NCBI GenBank assembly: GCA_964610505.1
Contig: CAZSXU010000017.1
Coordinates: forward strand, 1-64,000
Source: CAZSXU01 sp964610505
Lineage (GTDB): Bacteria; Arandabacterota; Arandabacteria; JAGLYR01
Reading direction: 5' to 3'
Length of the DNA: 64,000 bases
Position numbers and translations under genes: made by a program. Shown piece by piece: positions 31,979-41,228 of the stretch; the first letter of the stretch is position 1, and each line of letters begins with the position of its first letter. The notes under the pieces are model-generated. The model was not told where the DNA came from. It ran no database searches and worked only from the letters and a program-made list of their open reading frames with translations.

Positions 31979-34009
31979 CTACGGTTTCAGGTATTCCGCG
32001 AACCACTCATGCAGTGTCGTCCACCACAGCTCCGCGTTTTGTGGTTTCGACACGAAATGATATTCGTCCGGGAAGTAGACGAGCTTCGCCCGGACGCCTT
32101 GTCTCCGATGCGCCGTGAAGCACTCGAGCGCCTGCTCCACCGGCACTCTGTAATCGCGCTCGCCGTGCACGATCAGCATCGGCGTCCGGAAATTCGCCGC
32201 GTAGGTGTGGGGCGACCACTTCTCGTAGAGCTCGGGATTCGTCCAGGGCGTCCCCTCCATCTCCCACTCGGGGAACCACAATTCCTCCGTAGCGCCGTAC
32301 ATGCTGGTGAGATTGTAGACCCCGTCGTGATTCATCAGGCAGCGGAAGCGCTCTCCCGAGTGCCCGGCCACCCAGCAGATCATGTAGCCGCCGTAGGAGG
32401 CACCGGCCGCGCCCACCCGGTCCGGATCAATGAAGTCGTAGGTCTCCAGCACATGGTCCAGACCTTTCATAAGATCCACATAACAACCCCCGCCCCAGTC
32501 GCCGCTGATGGCGTCGGTGAAATCCTGCCCGTAGCCAACGGACCCGCGGAAATTGATCATGCTCACCACGTAGCCCGGCGCCGCGAAGAGCTCGGCGTTC
32601 CAGCGGTAGTGGAAATCGTCGTCCCAGGACCCCTGGGGCCCGCCGTGGATGAGGAAAATCATCGGGTAGGTCTTGTTCGCATCGAAGAAGGGGGGTTTCA
32701 GGAGAAGGCCGTGGACGCTGTCGCCCTTTGCACCGGCGAACCAGAACTCCTCCATCGGGTTCATTTCGATGCCTTTGAGGGTGTCCTCGTTGACCCGAGT
32801 GAGCGGGCGGACCTTTTTGCCCTTCACCGTCGCCGTGTAAACGTCGACCGGATGGTTCATCGCCTGATGACAGTACACGAGGTTCTTGCCATCGGCCGTC
32901 ACCCGCACGTTCGTAAGGTATCCGCCTCGCACCAGTTCCTTGACCTCGCCCCTCTTCACCGAGACGGAGTAGATGTTTCGCCTGCCCCGATCCACGGCGG
33001 CGACGTAGAGTCGTGATCCGTTCGGAGCCCACACGAATTGACTGATGGAGCGATCCCAGCCCGCCGTAAGGTTTCTCCGCTCACCGGTCTTGCGATCGTA
33101 GAGCACGAGCTGCCGCCGGTCCGCTTCGAAGCCCGGACGCTCCATGGCCAGGTAAGCAATGTACCTGCCGTCCGGCGAATAGGCCGGGGAGTGATCATTG
33201 GCCCGGTTGTCCTTGGTGATGGGCCTCGGCGTCCCGCCGTCAAGGGAGAGAACGAAGAGATCATTGTTCGTACTGACGGCCACGACCGGATCCGGATTCA
33301 AGCAGTAGCAGATCTCTTTGCCGTCGGGAGAGAAGTCATAATCCTCCCCTCCTCCGAGGGAAATCGGCGGACAGTCGCGCGCGCCCGGCGTCATATCCAC
33401 GGGGTCCCCGCCCTCGACCGGGACCACGAAGAGATGGCTCCACTTGTCTTCCTTCCAGTGGTTCCAGTGGCGGTAGAGGAGCTCCTCGATAACCCGCGCC
33501 TTGACCTGGCTTTCCTCCCGCTCCTCGTTTCTGGCCTTGTTGCACGAGTCGCTCACGCAGTCGGCATATACGTCGGACGTGAAGGCCAGGTGCGTCCCCG
33601 TCGGCGACCACTTGACGCCGGCTGCGCCCGTGGAGATCTCCGTCAGCTGCCGGGCCTCTCCCCCATCCATGGGGATCATCCAGACCTGCGGCGTGCCACT
33701 CCGGCCGGAGATGAAGGCGATCTTACTCCCGTCGGGCGACCAGCGGGGATTCGTATCGTTCGCCTCGTCGGTCGTAAGGCGCCGGGACACCCCCGTCTTG
33801 AAGTTGACGACCCAGATGTCCGCAGCGCCGGCGTTTTCCTCCAGATCGTAGTCCCAACCCACGTAGGCCACCCACTTCCCATCGGGGGAGACCTGAGGAT
33901 CTCTTACACGATCGATTTCGTAGAGATCCTCGAAGGTGAACGCCCGCTTCTCCGCAGAGGCAACCGCAACGAGAGACATAACCATCACGAGGGATACGAT
34001 GAACCGCAT
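31979..34009 (-). CDS. prolyl-oligopeptidase family (S9) secreted peptidase
   Basis: 676 residues from ATG 34009 (AGGAGAATG upstream). A signal peptide (SLVMVMSLVAVASA) precedes a beta-propeller of TolB/WD40-like blades (repeated SPDGKWVAY, SPDGSKIAFIS and SPDGRYIAYL motifs) and an alpha/beta-hydrolase catalytic domain. That domain has the nucleophile motif GASYGGY (Ser538), then HGERDYRVP with the Asp and EYHFV with the His. It belongs to the DPP IV/acylaminoacyl-peptidase branch and is exported, probably digesting peptides for nutrition. Heptamer repeats touch the stop. Confidence 0.94.
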   Translation of the reverse strand: MRFIVSLVMVMSLVAVASAEKRAFTFEDLYEIDRVRDPQVSPDGKWVAYVGWDYDLEENAGAADIWVVNFKTGVSRRLTTDEANDTNPRWSPDGSKIAFISGRSGTPQVWMIPMDGGEARQLTEISTGAAGVKWSPTGTHLAFTSDVYADCVSDSCNKARNEEREESQVKARVIEELLYRHWNHWKEDKWSHLFVVPVEGGDPVDMTPGARDCPPISLGGGEDYDFSPDGKEICYCLNPDPVVAVSTNNDLFVLSLDGGTPRPITKDNRANDHSPAYSPDGRYIAYLAMERPGFEADRRQLVLYDRKTGERRNLTAGWDRSISQFVWAPNGSRLYVAAVDRGRRNIYSVSVKRGEVKELVRGGYLTNVRVTADGKNLVYCHQAMNHPVDVYTATVKGKKVRPLTRVNEDTLKGIEMNPMEEFWFAGAKGDSVHGLLLKPPFFDANKTYPMIFLIHGGPQGSWDDDFHYRWNAELFAAPGYVVSMINFRGSVGYGQDFTDAISGDWGGGCYVDLMKGLDHVLETYDFIDPDRVGAAGASYGGYMICWVAGHSGERFRCLMNHDGVYNLTSMYGATEELWFPEWEMEGTPWTNPELYEKWSPHTYAANFRTPMLIVHGERDYRVPVEQALECFTAHRRQGVRAKLVYFPDEYHFVSKPQNAELWWTTLHEWFAEYLKP

Positions 34010-34055
34010 GACATTCTCCTTTCGGGCACGACGCGGGTCCCGCAGCGCACACGGC

Positions 34056-34514
34056 CTACAGGTACGAGTCTTGAATACCCTCGTTGAACATTCGAATGAA
34101 CTGCTCGTCGACATCCACGATCTTCAGCCGATGTCCGACACACCCCACTCTGAGGCAACCCTCGAGGACTCCGCACCGTGGCAAATGGAGCTCGAACATC
34201 GGGGCGGAACAAAGGGTGCAGGTCTCGTCGGTCTCACAGAGGTTTGCGCCGCAGTGCGGGCAGGACAGTTTCACGATCTCGCCTTTGGGGATTTCGAAAC
34301 TGTATTGGTTCTCGTAGCTGCCGTACCTCGGATCCAGGTGGATCATTCCCCTCTCGCCACCGAACTCCGCCGTCACCGCAATCGCGGGATTCTCCCCGAT
34401 TCGAACCGACGCGTCGATCAGGTTACACCCCTTGGGGCAGGCCACGTGCTGGAGATGAACCGTCTTCGGCGGGACGAAGATGATGATCTCGTTCTCCGGA
34501 CGTTGGTCGTTCAT
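34056..34514 (-). CDS. zinc-ribbon protein, paralogue of the protein at 2.5 kb
   Basis: 152 residues. The zinc knuckles are CPKGC near 27-31, CPHCGANLC and CTLCSAPM in the middle, and a GC near the C-terminus, with a YGSYENQYSF segment between. It aligns with the 133-residue protein at 2473-2874, but begins with about 15 extra residues (NDQRPENEIIIFVPPKTV). It is not next to any hydrogenase-like gene. Function unknown. The intact CxxC pairs suggest a structural zinc or metal-binding role. Nonamer repeats lie upstream. Confidence 0.72.
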   Translation of the reverse strand: MNDQRPENEIIIFVPPKTVHLQHVACPKGCNLIDASVRIGENPAIAVTAEFGGERGMIHLDPRYGSYENQYSFEIPKGEIVKLSCPHCGANLCETDETCTLCSAPMFELHLPRCGVLEGCLRVGCVGHRLKIVDVDEQFIRMFNEGIQDSYL

Positions 34515-34589
34515 GATCTTTCCTCCATGAGAAGGCTCGCTGTTCTGGCTGTCCTAAGTGTTCCACATTCGTGGACGGGAACGCAATAC

Positions 34590-34793
34590 AATAGTGAACC
34601 GCCGGCAGGCCAGAACCATCCGCAGATGGGCTGCCCCGCAAACGAGGCAGCGCGCAGATGGAGAAACCCAAACCCCTTAGCCACAGATTGCACAGATTGA
34701 CACGGATTCGAAAACCGAAATACCTTCCGCAACCAGATGTCTCGTTCTGGTTTCTTCCAATCTGTGGAATCTGTGGCTGGTCACTTTGGCTGG
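34590..34793. repeat. nonamer arrays (CACAGATTG/CTGTGGAAT) with an embedded hairpin
   Basis: 34682-34708 is CACAGATTG CACAGATTG ACACGGATT, and 34759-34780 is CTGTGGAAT CTGTGGCTG. A GCTGCC/GGCAGC hairpin lies at about 34628-34652. The whole 280-bp gap between the zinc-ribbon and speE genes has no other visible feature. Confidence 0.75.
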
Positions 34794-35624
34794 TTACTTC
34801 CGACTGTCGATGAGTTCTCGCCACCAGGTCGGTAGCGCGAAGGCGGCTCTGTGGACGTCCGGATTGTAGTGACGTCCCACGAACCGGGTTCTCGGGGTGT
34901 CGAAGCAGGCACCGTCCTTGGACGCCAGCACGAACGCCATATCTCCGCCGATGTACGTGGGAACGGAAGCCCGGAACACCTGAACGGCGCCGAAGGCGTC
35001 CCGAACGTTGGCGGCGGCCTGCTCCAGGACCTCGGGTTCGTGAACCGGAAGGCCCGACTGTTGGACCATGACTCCGCCCGGCGTCAGGCACGCCCGCACG
35101 CCCCGGTAAAATTCCACCTCGTAGAGGACCTTTCCGGGTCCCACCGGATCCGTGGAATCGATCAGAACCGCATCAAAGGAGGCCGCTCGATCCGTCTCGT
35201 GAACGAACGCCGCACCGTCACCCATGACGAGCTCGACCCGACGGTCAGAGAACGCCTTCGAGAAAGCCAGGAATCGCCTCGAGACGGCCACAACCCGTTC
35301 ATCGATTTCAACGAGGGTAGCTCTTCGGACGGACGGGTGGTTCAGCACCTGAGCCAGAGTTCCCCCATCCCCACCGCCGATGATCAGGACGGACTCGGGA
35401 GGGCGCGCCAGTCCGCTCATGGGTACATGGACGAGCGTCTCGTGGTAGACCCATTCGTCGCCTTCCGTCGCCTGTACGTATCCGTCCAGGACCAGAACGT
35501 GCCCAAACGTGGGATGCAGGTACACGGCCAGATGCTGGTAGGCGGTGTCTTCCTCGTGGACGCGCTCGGCCAGTAACCCCTGCCGGACGGACGGGAACGG
35601 ATTCTCGTACCACCAATCCGGCAT
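34794..35624 (-). CDS. speE: spermidine (polyamine) synthase
   Basis: 276 residues. An N-terminal beta domain (DWWYENPFPSVRQGLL, QHLAVYLHPTFGHVLVLDGYVQATEGDEWVYHE) precedes the Rossmann fold with VLIIGGGDGGTLAQVL, VEIDERVV, MGDGAAFV, and the catalytic-site DAVLIDSTDPVGPGKVLY and QSGLP. It transfers aminopropyl from decarboxylated SAM to putrescine. The start ATG shares one base with the stop of the speD gene upstream (TGATG), so the two are one operon. Confidence 0.95.
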   Translation of the reverse strand: MPDWWYENPFPSVRQGLLAERVHEEDTAYQHLAVYLHPTFGHVLVLDGYVQATEGDEWVYHETLVHVPMSGLARPPESVLIIGGGDGGTLAQVLNHPSVRRATLVEIDERVVAVSRRFLAFSKAFSDRRVELVMGDGAAFVHETDRAASFDAVLIDSTDPVGPGKVLYEVEFYRGVRACLTPGGVMVQQSGLPVHEPEVLEQAAANVRDAFGAVQVFRASVPTYIGGDMAFVLASKDGACFDTPRTRFVGRHYNPDVHRAAFALPTWWRELIDSRK

Positions 35625-36016
35625 CAGGCCCCCTCGCCGGGGACACCTCTCTTCAGCTCCACAATCTCGACCCGCCCGGGACGCAGTTTCTCCCGCAGAT
35701 ACTCAAGGGCGCGGTGAGCGTCGCCCCGACCGCACATGAATACGTCGACTGCGGCGTAGTTGGACTCGGGCCAGGTGTGGATGCAGATGTGCGACTCTGC
35801 AAGAGTCGCCGTCCCCGTGACACCGTGTGGAGCAAACTGATGTACACAGATATTGATGAGGGTCGCCCCCCCCGCAGTCACCGCTTCTCCGAGGACACTC
35901 TCGACGCGCTCGGCGTCGTTCAGGAGATCCGCGGAGGCGCCCCACATTTCCGCAAGAACGTGGACGCCAACCGTCGACACAGGACCCGGAGGGTACTTCG
36001 CTTTCTGTTTGGCCAT
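35624..36016 (-). CDS. speD: S-adenosylmethionine decarboxylase proenzyme (SpeH-type)
   Basis: 130 residues from ATG 36016 (GGAGTGGG upstream). It has the pyruvoyl cleavage site LAES-HICIHTWPE with Ser75 as the residue that becomes pyruvate, the ICVHQFAPHGVTG segment and FMCGRGDAH near the end. Autocleavage between Glu and Ser makes alpha and beta chains. It supplies decarboxylated SAM to the spermidine synthase encoded next to it (one-base overlap). In-frame codons upstream to 36214 lack a start with a ribosome site. Confidence 0.95.
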   Translation of the reverse strand: MAKQKAKYPPGPVSTVGVHVLAEMWGASADLLNDAERVESVLGEAVTAGGATLINICVHQFAPHGVTGTATLAESHICIHTWPESNYAAVDVFMCGRGDAHRALEYLREKLRPGRVEIVELKRGVPGEGA

Positions 36017-36385
36017 CCCACTCCTCACTCGGGCCGTGGAAGCACAGCCTCTGGCAGCAACTTCCCGTGAATGGATTCCCGGTTCGAGGGAGAGCCCCGT
36101 TTCCGTTCGGCGAGTCTCTGGTTGGCGAATCCAACGTGCGGGAACCCCGAGCCGCGACACTGACCAGGCGTCCGACCCGGATGATGCTTCCGGAAAAGCA
36201 AAAGTCACCCTCACGTTCGCCGCTCACCGCGTGGAAACGACTCCCACATCGACCGGCGCTCATTCCTGAAGATTGAAAGCGACTCTTTCCCTTTACAGGT
36301 TTCCCGCCCCATCGTCAAGCAGAAACACAGATCGTCCCAGTGGGGGCCCGAATGGCAGGACTCGTGGTTGCGCCTCCCGAGGCCT
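36017..36385. other. speD leader and gap to the ABC exporter gene
   Basis: 369 bp. It should hold the speD promoter. A weak TTGACG with a TGTAAA at a 15-bp spacing lies near 36290-36315 on the minus strand. No other gene, repeat or hairpin was recognised. Confidence 0.5.
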
Positions 36386-38116
36386 CTACGCCCCGTGTGG
36401 GGCGCCTTGCTCCCTTCTCTCTGCAATCCTGCCGCTATCGAGCCGGATCACCTGATCGGCCAGGTCGAGGGTTTCCTTCCGATGCGTAACCACGATAACG
36501 GTCCGCTCCTTCCACAGACCGAGAAGGCGAGCCATGAGCGCTTCCTCGGTGCCGAAGTCGAGCGACGTGAGGGCTTCGTCGAGGAGAATGACGGGGGGAT
36601 CATGGAGCAGCAGCTGGGCCAGCGCGATTCGCTGCCGTTGGCCGGCCGACAGGTTTCCCCCCACTTCGCCGATGGTCGTCTCGTAACCGTCGGGCAGCCG
36701 CTCCACGAAGGCAGAGACCTCCGCCGCCCGAGCGGCCTCGAGGATCTCCTCGCGATCGGCACCGAGTTTGCCCAACCCGATGTACTCGGCGATCGTAAGC
36801 CCGAAGAACGTAGGTTCCCGATCCAGCCAGCCGAACCGGGAGCGCCAATCCCGCCGGGAGACGTTCACCGTCTCGAACCCATCCAACCGAACGCGCCCGG
36901 ACGTCGGTTCGTAGAGCCCGACCGCCAGTTTGATGAGGGTCGATTTCCCCGATCCATTGGGCCCGGTCAGCGCCGTCAGCCGCCCCCGGCGTACCTCCAG
37001 ACTGATGTCGAAGACACCCACGTCCGTACCGGGATATGTGAAAGAGGTGTCTTCGAATTGCAGATGCCCGCGGCGGGGATCGAGACGTACCTTTCCCTCA
37101 CGCGGCGCCTCGGGGTCGACTCCGAGGAGATTCGCCACCCGCCGCGCCATCCCCAGAATTCCCTCCAACTGGATGTAGGCAATGGCCAGTGTTCCACCGG
37201 CGGAGGCGACGAGGAAGACGAACGTGGAGTACGCCGTCAGGTCCCCCAGATCCATCCTCCCGCTGAGGACGTACCGGGTTCCCAGCCAGATCGTGAGTCC
37301 TCCCAATCCGACGGTCGCTACCGTCGCCAGTGAGTGGAAGAGCGCGCCGTAGAGGACGGCCCGATCCCGGAGCAATTTGGTCTCTACCACTCTTCGATTG
37401 TGGCGATCCGAGAAGAAAGCCTCGAGGGAGAGCGCCTTGATCATTCGAATGCCGAGGAAACTCTCCTGCGCCGCCGTCGCCACGTTCGCCAGAGATTCTT
37501 GAATGGCGTTCCCGATCTCGCGAAGCCGCCGCCCGAGGGCGATTCCAAGGACCACCAGCAGCAGAGCGGCCGCCGAGAGCACGGACGTCAACCGCCAACT
37601 GGTCGAGAAGAGGTACACCACCCCAACCGCCAACACGGGACCGTGACGGAGAACGGCCGGGATCAGGTGCGTGATCAGACTCTGGGGAAAGGTGGCGTCG
37701 GAACTGATGACCGACACGAGGTCCGCCGACCGGCGCCTCTCGTGGTAGGCGACCGGGAGTCGAAGGGTCCGGCGAAAGACGTCATGCCGCAGGTCCGCCA
37801 CCACGCGATTCGCGATGCGGCTTGAGAGCAGAGCGTTGGCGAACCGGCAGACGGCCAGAACGGTCAGGAGCAGGAAGAAGTACGCCAGAAGCGAGCCGAT
37901 CGAAACGGGAGCCGGCCTCCCCGCGGCCACATTGACCGCCTGCTTCCCGAACCACGGCAGCGCCAGCATGGAGGCGCCCGTTCCGAACCCGGCGAGAATG
38001 CTGAGCGCGAATCGAAAACGGTGGGGACGCAGGAGGGGCCACAGGAGGCGCGCCAGGGAAAGAACGCTCGCATCGTCATTCGAAGGGTTCTGTGCACCGG
38101 GCCGGTTGTCTCCCAA
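36386..38116 (-). CDS. ABC exporter half-transporter (membrane plus ATPase domains)
   Basis: 576 residues from TTG 38116 (AGGAG 7 bp upstream). A six-helix transmembrane domain (about 20-320) precedes an ATPase domain with Walker A GPNGSGKST, signature LSAGQRQRIAL and Walker B VILLDEALTSLD. A PATFFGLTIAEYIGLG-like Q-loop region is present. It is of the MsbA/LmrA class, probably homodimeric, exporting lipids, peptides or drugs. Heptamer-like repeats of the TATCCGA type lie just upstream (38158-38185). Confidence 0.92.
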   Translation of the reverse strand: MGDNRPGAQNPSNDDASVLSLARLLWPLLRPHRFRFALSILAGFGTGASMLALPWFGKQAVNVAAGRPAPVSIGSLLAYFFLLLTVLAVCRFANALLSSRIANRVVADLRHDVFRRTLRLPVAYHERRRSADLVSVISSDATFPQSLITHLIPAVLRHGPVLAVGVVYLFSTSWRLTSVLSAAALLLVVLGIALGRRLREIGNAIQESLANVATAAQESFLGIRMIKALSLEAFFSDRHNRRVVETKLLRDRAVLYGALFHSLATVATVGLGGLTIWLGTRYVLSGRMDLGDLTAYSTFVFLVASAGGTLAIAYIQLEGILGMARRVANLLGVDPEAPREGKVRLDPRRGHLQFEDTSFTYPGTDVGVFDISLEVRRGRLTALTGPNGSGKSTLIKLAVGLYEPTSGRVRLDGFETVNVSRRDWRSRFGWLDREPTFFGLTIAEYIGLGKLGADREEILEAARAAEVSAFVERLPDGYETTIGEVGGNLSAGQRQRIALAQLLLHDPPVILLDEALTSLDFGTEEALMARLLGLWKERTVIVVTHRKETLDLADQVIRLDSGRIAERREQGAPHGA

Positions 38117-38157
38117 CGCTTTCTCCTGTCGCGAGACGGAGTCTCAGAATAGCAGCA

Positions 38158-38365
38158 TATCCGAATATCGAAATATTAGAGCATTCGAGCCTTGGAGCGC
38201 AATGGTTGAAGTCACAGCGGCAAAGGGAAAGGACCACAAGCGGAAGACTCGCGGCGCGTGACCAGGAAAGAATGGGGCGATCGGGGCAAGTTCTTAACCT
38301 CGGCCGCCCTCAAACGGATTCTGCCGCGACCACACTCTGATATTCGGATACTCCGGCATTCCGGC
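38158..38365. repeat. two heptamer arrays of the TATCCGA family
   Basis: 38158-38185 reads TATCCGA ATATCGA AATATTA GAGCATT. 38338-38365 reads TGATATT CGGATAC TCCGGCA TTCCGGC and ends beside the M14 peptidase stop at 38374. They flank the 257-bp gap between the two genes. Confidence 0.6.
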
Positions 38366-38373
38366 CTTTTTCT

Positions 38374-41061
38374 CTAGTTCAATTTCACCATCTTCTTCGT
38401 AGCCTGTATGTCGCCGGCCGTCATCCGGCAGAAATACAGTCCCGATGCCACCTCTTGTCCCCTCTCATCTCGCGCGTTCCACACGATCTCGTGCAAACCC
38501 CCGTCCACCACACCGTCGAGGAGCGTCTTGACCCTTCTCCCCTGAACATCGTAGATCGCAAGCCGCACGTGCTGTCTCGTTGGAACAGAGAATGAAAGAG
38601 TGGTCACCGGGTTGAAAGGATTCGGGAATGCGCCCTTGAGTGTGAAGGACGGCGTCGCCCCGGTCGTCTCTTCCACCGACGTCATCGCACTCGTCAGATA
38701 CGCGACAACGTTCTCGAGGAGATTCCTGGCCTCGACCGGATCGCTGATGGCCGGGTAGGAGAAGGAGAAGAACACGATCTGTCCACCCTCGCCGGCCTTC
38801 GCGCGGTCGTAGACGAGCACCCCCGCATCTTCAGGATAGGAGTCCGTTCCGTATACGATGTACGCCCCTCCCGAGGGGCGCGCCGCGTCTTCCGAACCCC
38901 ACCCCGTGTAGTCGACGTCAATCGTGGCCGGCAGCGGATTCGGGTCCGTGGCGACCGGGTGATCCTGTTGGGCTGTGATCCGGTTGAGGTCGCCGACCTC
39001 GTCGCCGCCCCAATCGTCCACGTGCAGGACCGAGTCCGCGAAGTTTGCATATCCCGGAGACTCGAGGGCATCGTAGGCCACCTCGCCTCCCTCCATGAGG
39101 AGCTTGCCGCCCGCGGCCGCATAGTCGATCAGGTTTCGCCGGTCGGTCGACGAGCTCACGGGCGCTTCGTTCGCGCCAGAGGACCAGACCACCAGATCGT
39201 AGGTCGGCCACGTTGCCGGGTCGGTCGAGAGCCCCGTCTCCTCCACGACGTCGTACCCCAGGAGGGCGAGATCGTCCGCAAGATCCGAGGCCGCCGTCCG
39301 CTCTCTCGCCGGCGCGAGGAACTCCGTCCGCCAACCGTCCGTTTTGTCGAGCTGCCGCTTACCCTCATCATCGTCGATGACCAGAATCGTGCCGGTGATC
39401 TCCTCCAGAACGAAGTCGAAAGTCGTATCGCTCTGGACATTCGCATACTGGGTGGCCGGCGCATAGCCGCTGGCCCATGCCTTCAGGTCGTACTCGGACG
39501 GGGACACGCTCAGGGCGTAGGACCCGTCGGCGGGGTCGGTCGTGGTGCTGTCGGCCAGGGTTCCGCTCCCGTGGTAGTACGCTTCCACCTTGGCCAGAAG
39601 CGGCGCCTTGGTCAGGGAGCTCACCGTTCCGGAAACGGTCACCGTCGCCGTCGTCGACAGCTGCACGTTCAGAACCGCGGCGGCGCCCGCAGACACCACC
39701 ACGCCGGGGAACGTCTGCGGCAGGTAGCCGGCGGCGGAAAACGTAAGGGAGTAGGTGCCCGGGTCGAGGATCCGATGGTAGTCCCCGACGTCGGGATCCG
39801 TGACGTCGATCCACGAATTGCCGTCCACCTCCACAGAGGCGAGAATCGGGTCCCCCGTCGACGCATCCGTCACCACTCCCCTCACTCCCCGAAGGCAATA
39901 CTCGAGGTAGGCGACCATCGACTCGTCGTTGTCGTCCCAGAGCTGCGGAAGGGCCGACGCCGGCGGCCACTTCGTGTTATTGAGCTCGATGGTCACTTCC
40001 TTGTTGTACATCCACTCGTAGTTCCAGTCCTGCATGCCGCCGTGGATCTCGTACCAGTCGTTCCCGTTCGTGATGCCGTGGGGGAAGCTGGGGTTGTTCC
40101 ACATGGGAGAGTTGAGACTCGAGTAGGCCTCGGACATGTGGATGAAGAGCGTGTCGTCGGGCGCTCGCGTGGACTGGTTGTCCCACGGGTAGTTGACGAC
40201 CAGCGCCCCCGTGTGAAAATTGGCCGAGAGGTCGAAGGACATCGAATCCGAGAAGATCATGACGGCGGCGATTTCCGGCTCCCGTCCGTCCGGCGTATTG
40301 ACCGGATCCCAGAATGCATCCGGAAAATTTCGATTGAGGTCCTCGCCGTTGGCGTTGTACCGGCTACCCGCGTTGTTGCCGTCCGGGTTCATCATCGGCA
40401 TGATCCAGATCTCGACCTCATCCACCAATGCCTGCAGATCCGGGTCCGGAGTTCCCGAGTCGTAGTTGTCCGTCAAGAGATCGATGAACTTCAGGCAGTT
40501 CTCGGTCCCCACCGGTTCATCGCCGTGCATGGTCGAGATGTACTTGAACTCCGGCTCGTTCTCTTCGACGCCCGGGTTGTCCGTGATCTTCAGGAACCAG
40601 AGTTCCCGCCCCTCGACGGTCTGGCCGATGGAGATGAGCTCGGTGATGTCCGGGTGATCCGACGCGACTCCCTGCAGATATGTCGTGAGTGCCGCGTAGT
40701 CGTGGTAGACGTCCAGGACGCCTTTGTCCCTCATCCGCTGGAGAGAGCGCCACATGCGAAGCGCCTCGTTCGGAATGCGCCGGACGGGATAGCCCAGGAG
40801 CTCGACCCTCTGGACTTCACCGGCGTCCAGATAGGCGCGGACCCACCCGTCGCCCACGGCATCGATGTCGAGTCCCAGATTGCCGAGCTCGTACACGGTC
40901 GCATGATCCGGGATGGAGATCTCCACGGGGAACTTGTTGGAAAAAGGAACGACGTCTTCGTCGCTACCGGAGGCCGGAGGGCTGAAACCGATCGACACCA
41001 CGGCGGCCGCGAGGCAGACGAGGAAACATCGACCGAGGAGAGACGGGGCACGATCACTCAT
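38374..41061 (-). CDS. M14 zinc carboxypeptidase with sorting domain
   Basis: 895 residues from ATG 41061 (AGGAG upstream). After a signal peptide (CFLVCLAAAVVSIGFSPPASG) and an N-terminal beta domain, the M14 catalytic domain has the zinc ligands His179, Glu182 (HGDEPVGTE) and His283 (NFHTGAL), the general base Glu359 (EVTIEL), and LNRNFPDAF. Carboxypeptidase-regulatory-like and GATase-like domains follow, and the last about 85 residues (FPNPFNPVTTLSF, IYDVQGRRVKTL, KKMVKLN) are a sorting domain. A surface or secreted carboxypeptidase. Confidence 0.94.
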   Translation of the reverse strand: MSDRAPSLLGRCFLVCLAAAVVSIGFSPPASGSDEDVVPFSNKFPVEISIPDHATVYELGNLGLDIDAVGDGWVRAYLDAGEVQRVELLGYPVRRIPNEALRMWRSLQRMRDKGVLDVYHDYAALTTYLQGVASDHPDITELISIGQTVEGRELWFLKITDNPGVEENEPEFKYISTMHGDEPVGTENCLKFIDLLTDNYDSGTPDPDLQALVDEVEIWIMPMMNPDGNNAGSRYNANGEDLNRNFPDAFWDPVNTPDGREPEIAAVMIFSDSMSFDLSANFHTGALVVNYPWDNQSTRAPDDTLFIHMSEAYSSLNSPMWNNPSFPHGITNGNDWYEIHGGMQDWNYEWMYNKEVTIELNNTKWPPASALPQLWDDNDESMVAYLEYCLRGVRGVVTDASTGDPILASVEVDGNSWIDVTDPDVGDYHRILDPGTYSLTFSAAGYLPQTFPGVVVSAGAAAVLNVQLSTTATVTVSGTVSSLTKAPLLAKVEAYYHGSGTLADSTTTDPADGSYALSVSPSEYDLKAWASGYAPATQYANVQSDTTFDFVLEEITGTILVIDDDEGKRQLDKTDGWRTEFLAPARERTAASDLADDLALLGYDVVEETGLSTDPATWPTYDLVVWSSGANEAPVSSSTDRRNLIDYAAAGGKLLMEGGEVAYDALESPGYANFADSVLHVDDWGGDEVGDLNRITAQQDHPVATDPNPLPATIDVDYTGWGSEDAARPSGGAYIVYGTDSYPEDAGVLVYDRAKAGEGGQIVFFSFSYPAISDPVEARNLLENVVAYLTSAMTSVEETTGATPSFTLKGAFPNPFNPVTTLSFSVPTRQHVRLAIYDVQGRRVKTLLDGVVDGGLHEIVWNARDERGQEVASGLYFCRMTAGDIQATKKMVKLN

Positions 41062-41150
41062 CAAGGGACTCCTTCCCACAGAAAAGCGCCTGACGCCTGT
41101 ACGCAAGACGGCGTCCCGAGCGCGCGGTTCCAATTGAGGCCAACACTATG

Positions 41151-41179
41151 ATTATACAGCCATTCGGAGGGAAATTCAA
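41151..41179 (-). promoter_or_regulatory. consensus promoter for the M14 peptidase gene
   Basis: On the minus strand TTGAAT (41179-41174), a 17-bp spacer and TATAAT (41156-41151). The leader would be about 83 bases. Confidence 0.65.
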
Positions 41180-41228
41180 GGTGAGGTTTCTTGCGGACAT
41201 ACAGCCGCCGGGCGGGGCGGGTTCAACT

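Noticed and set aside
36290..36315. A -35/-10 pair for speD.
   Set aside because: The spacing of 15 bp and the poor -10 make it weak. Listed only as a note on the leader.
38959..41151. Long plus-strand open frame (730 codons) opposite the M14 peptidase gene.
   Set aside because: Same reason: no domain, biased Arg/Val composition, and the minus-strand gene has a full catalytic motif set, ribosome site and promoter.
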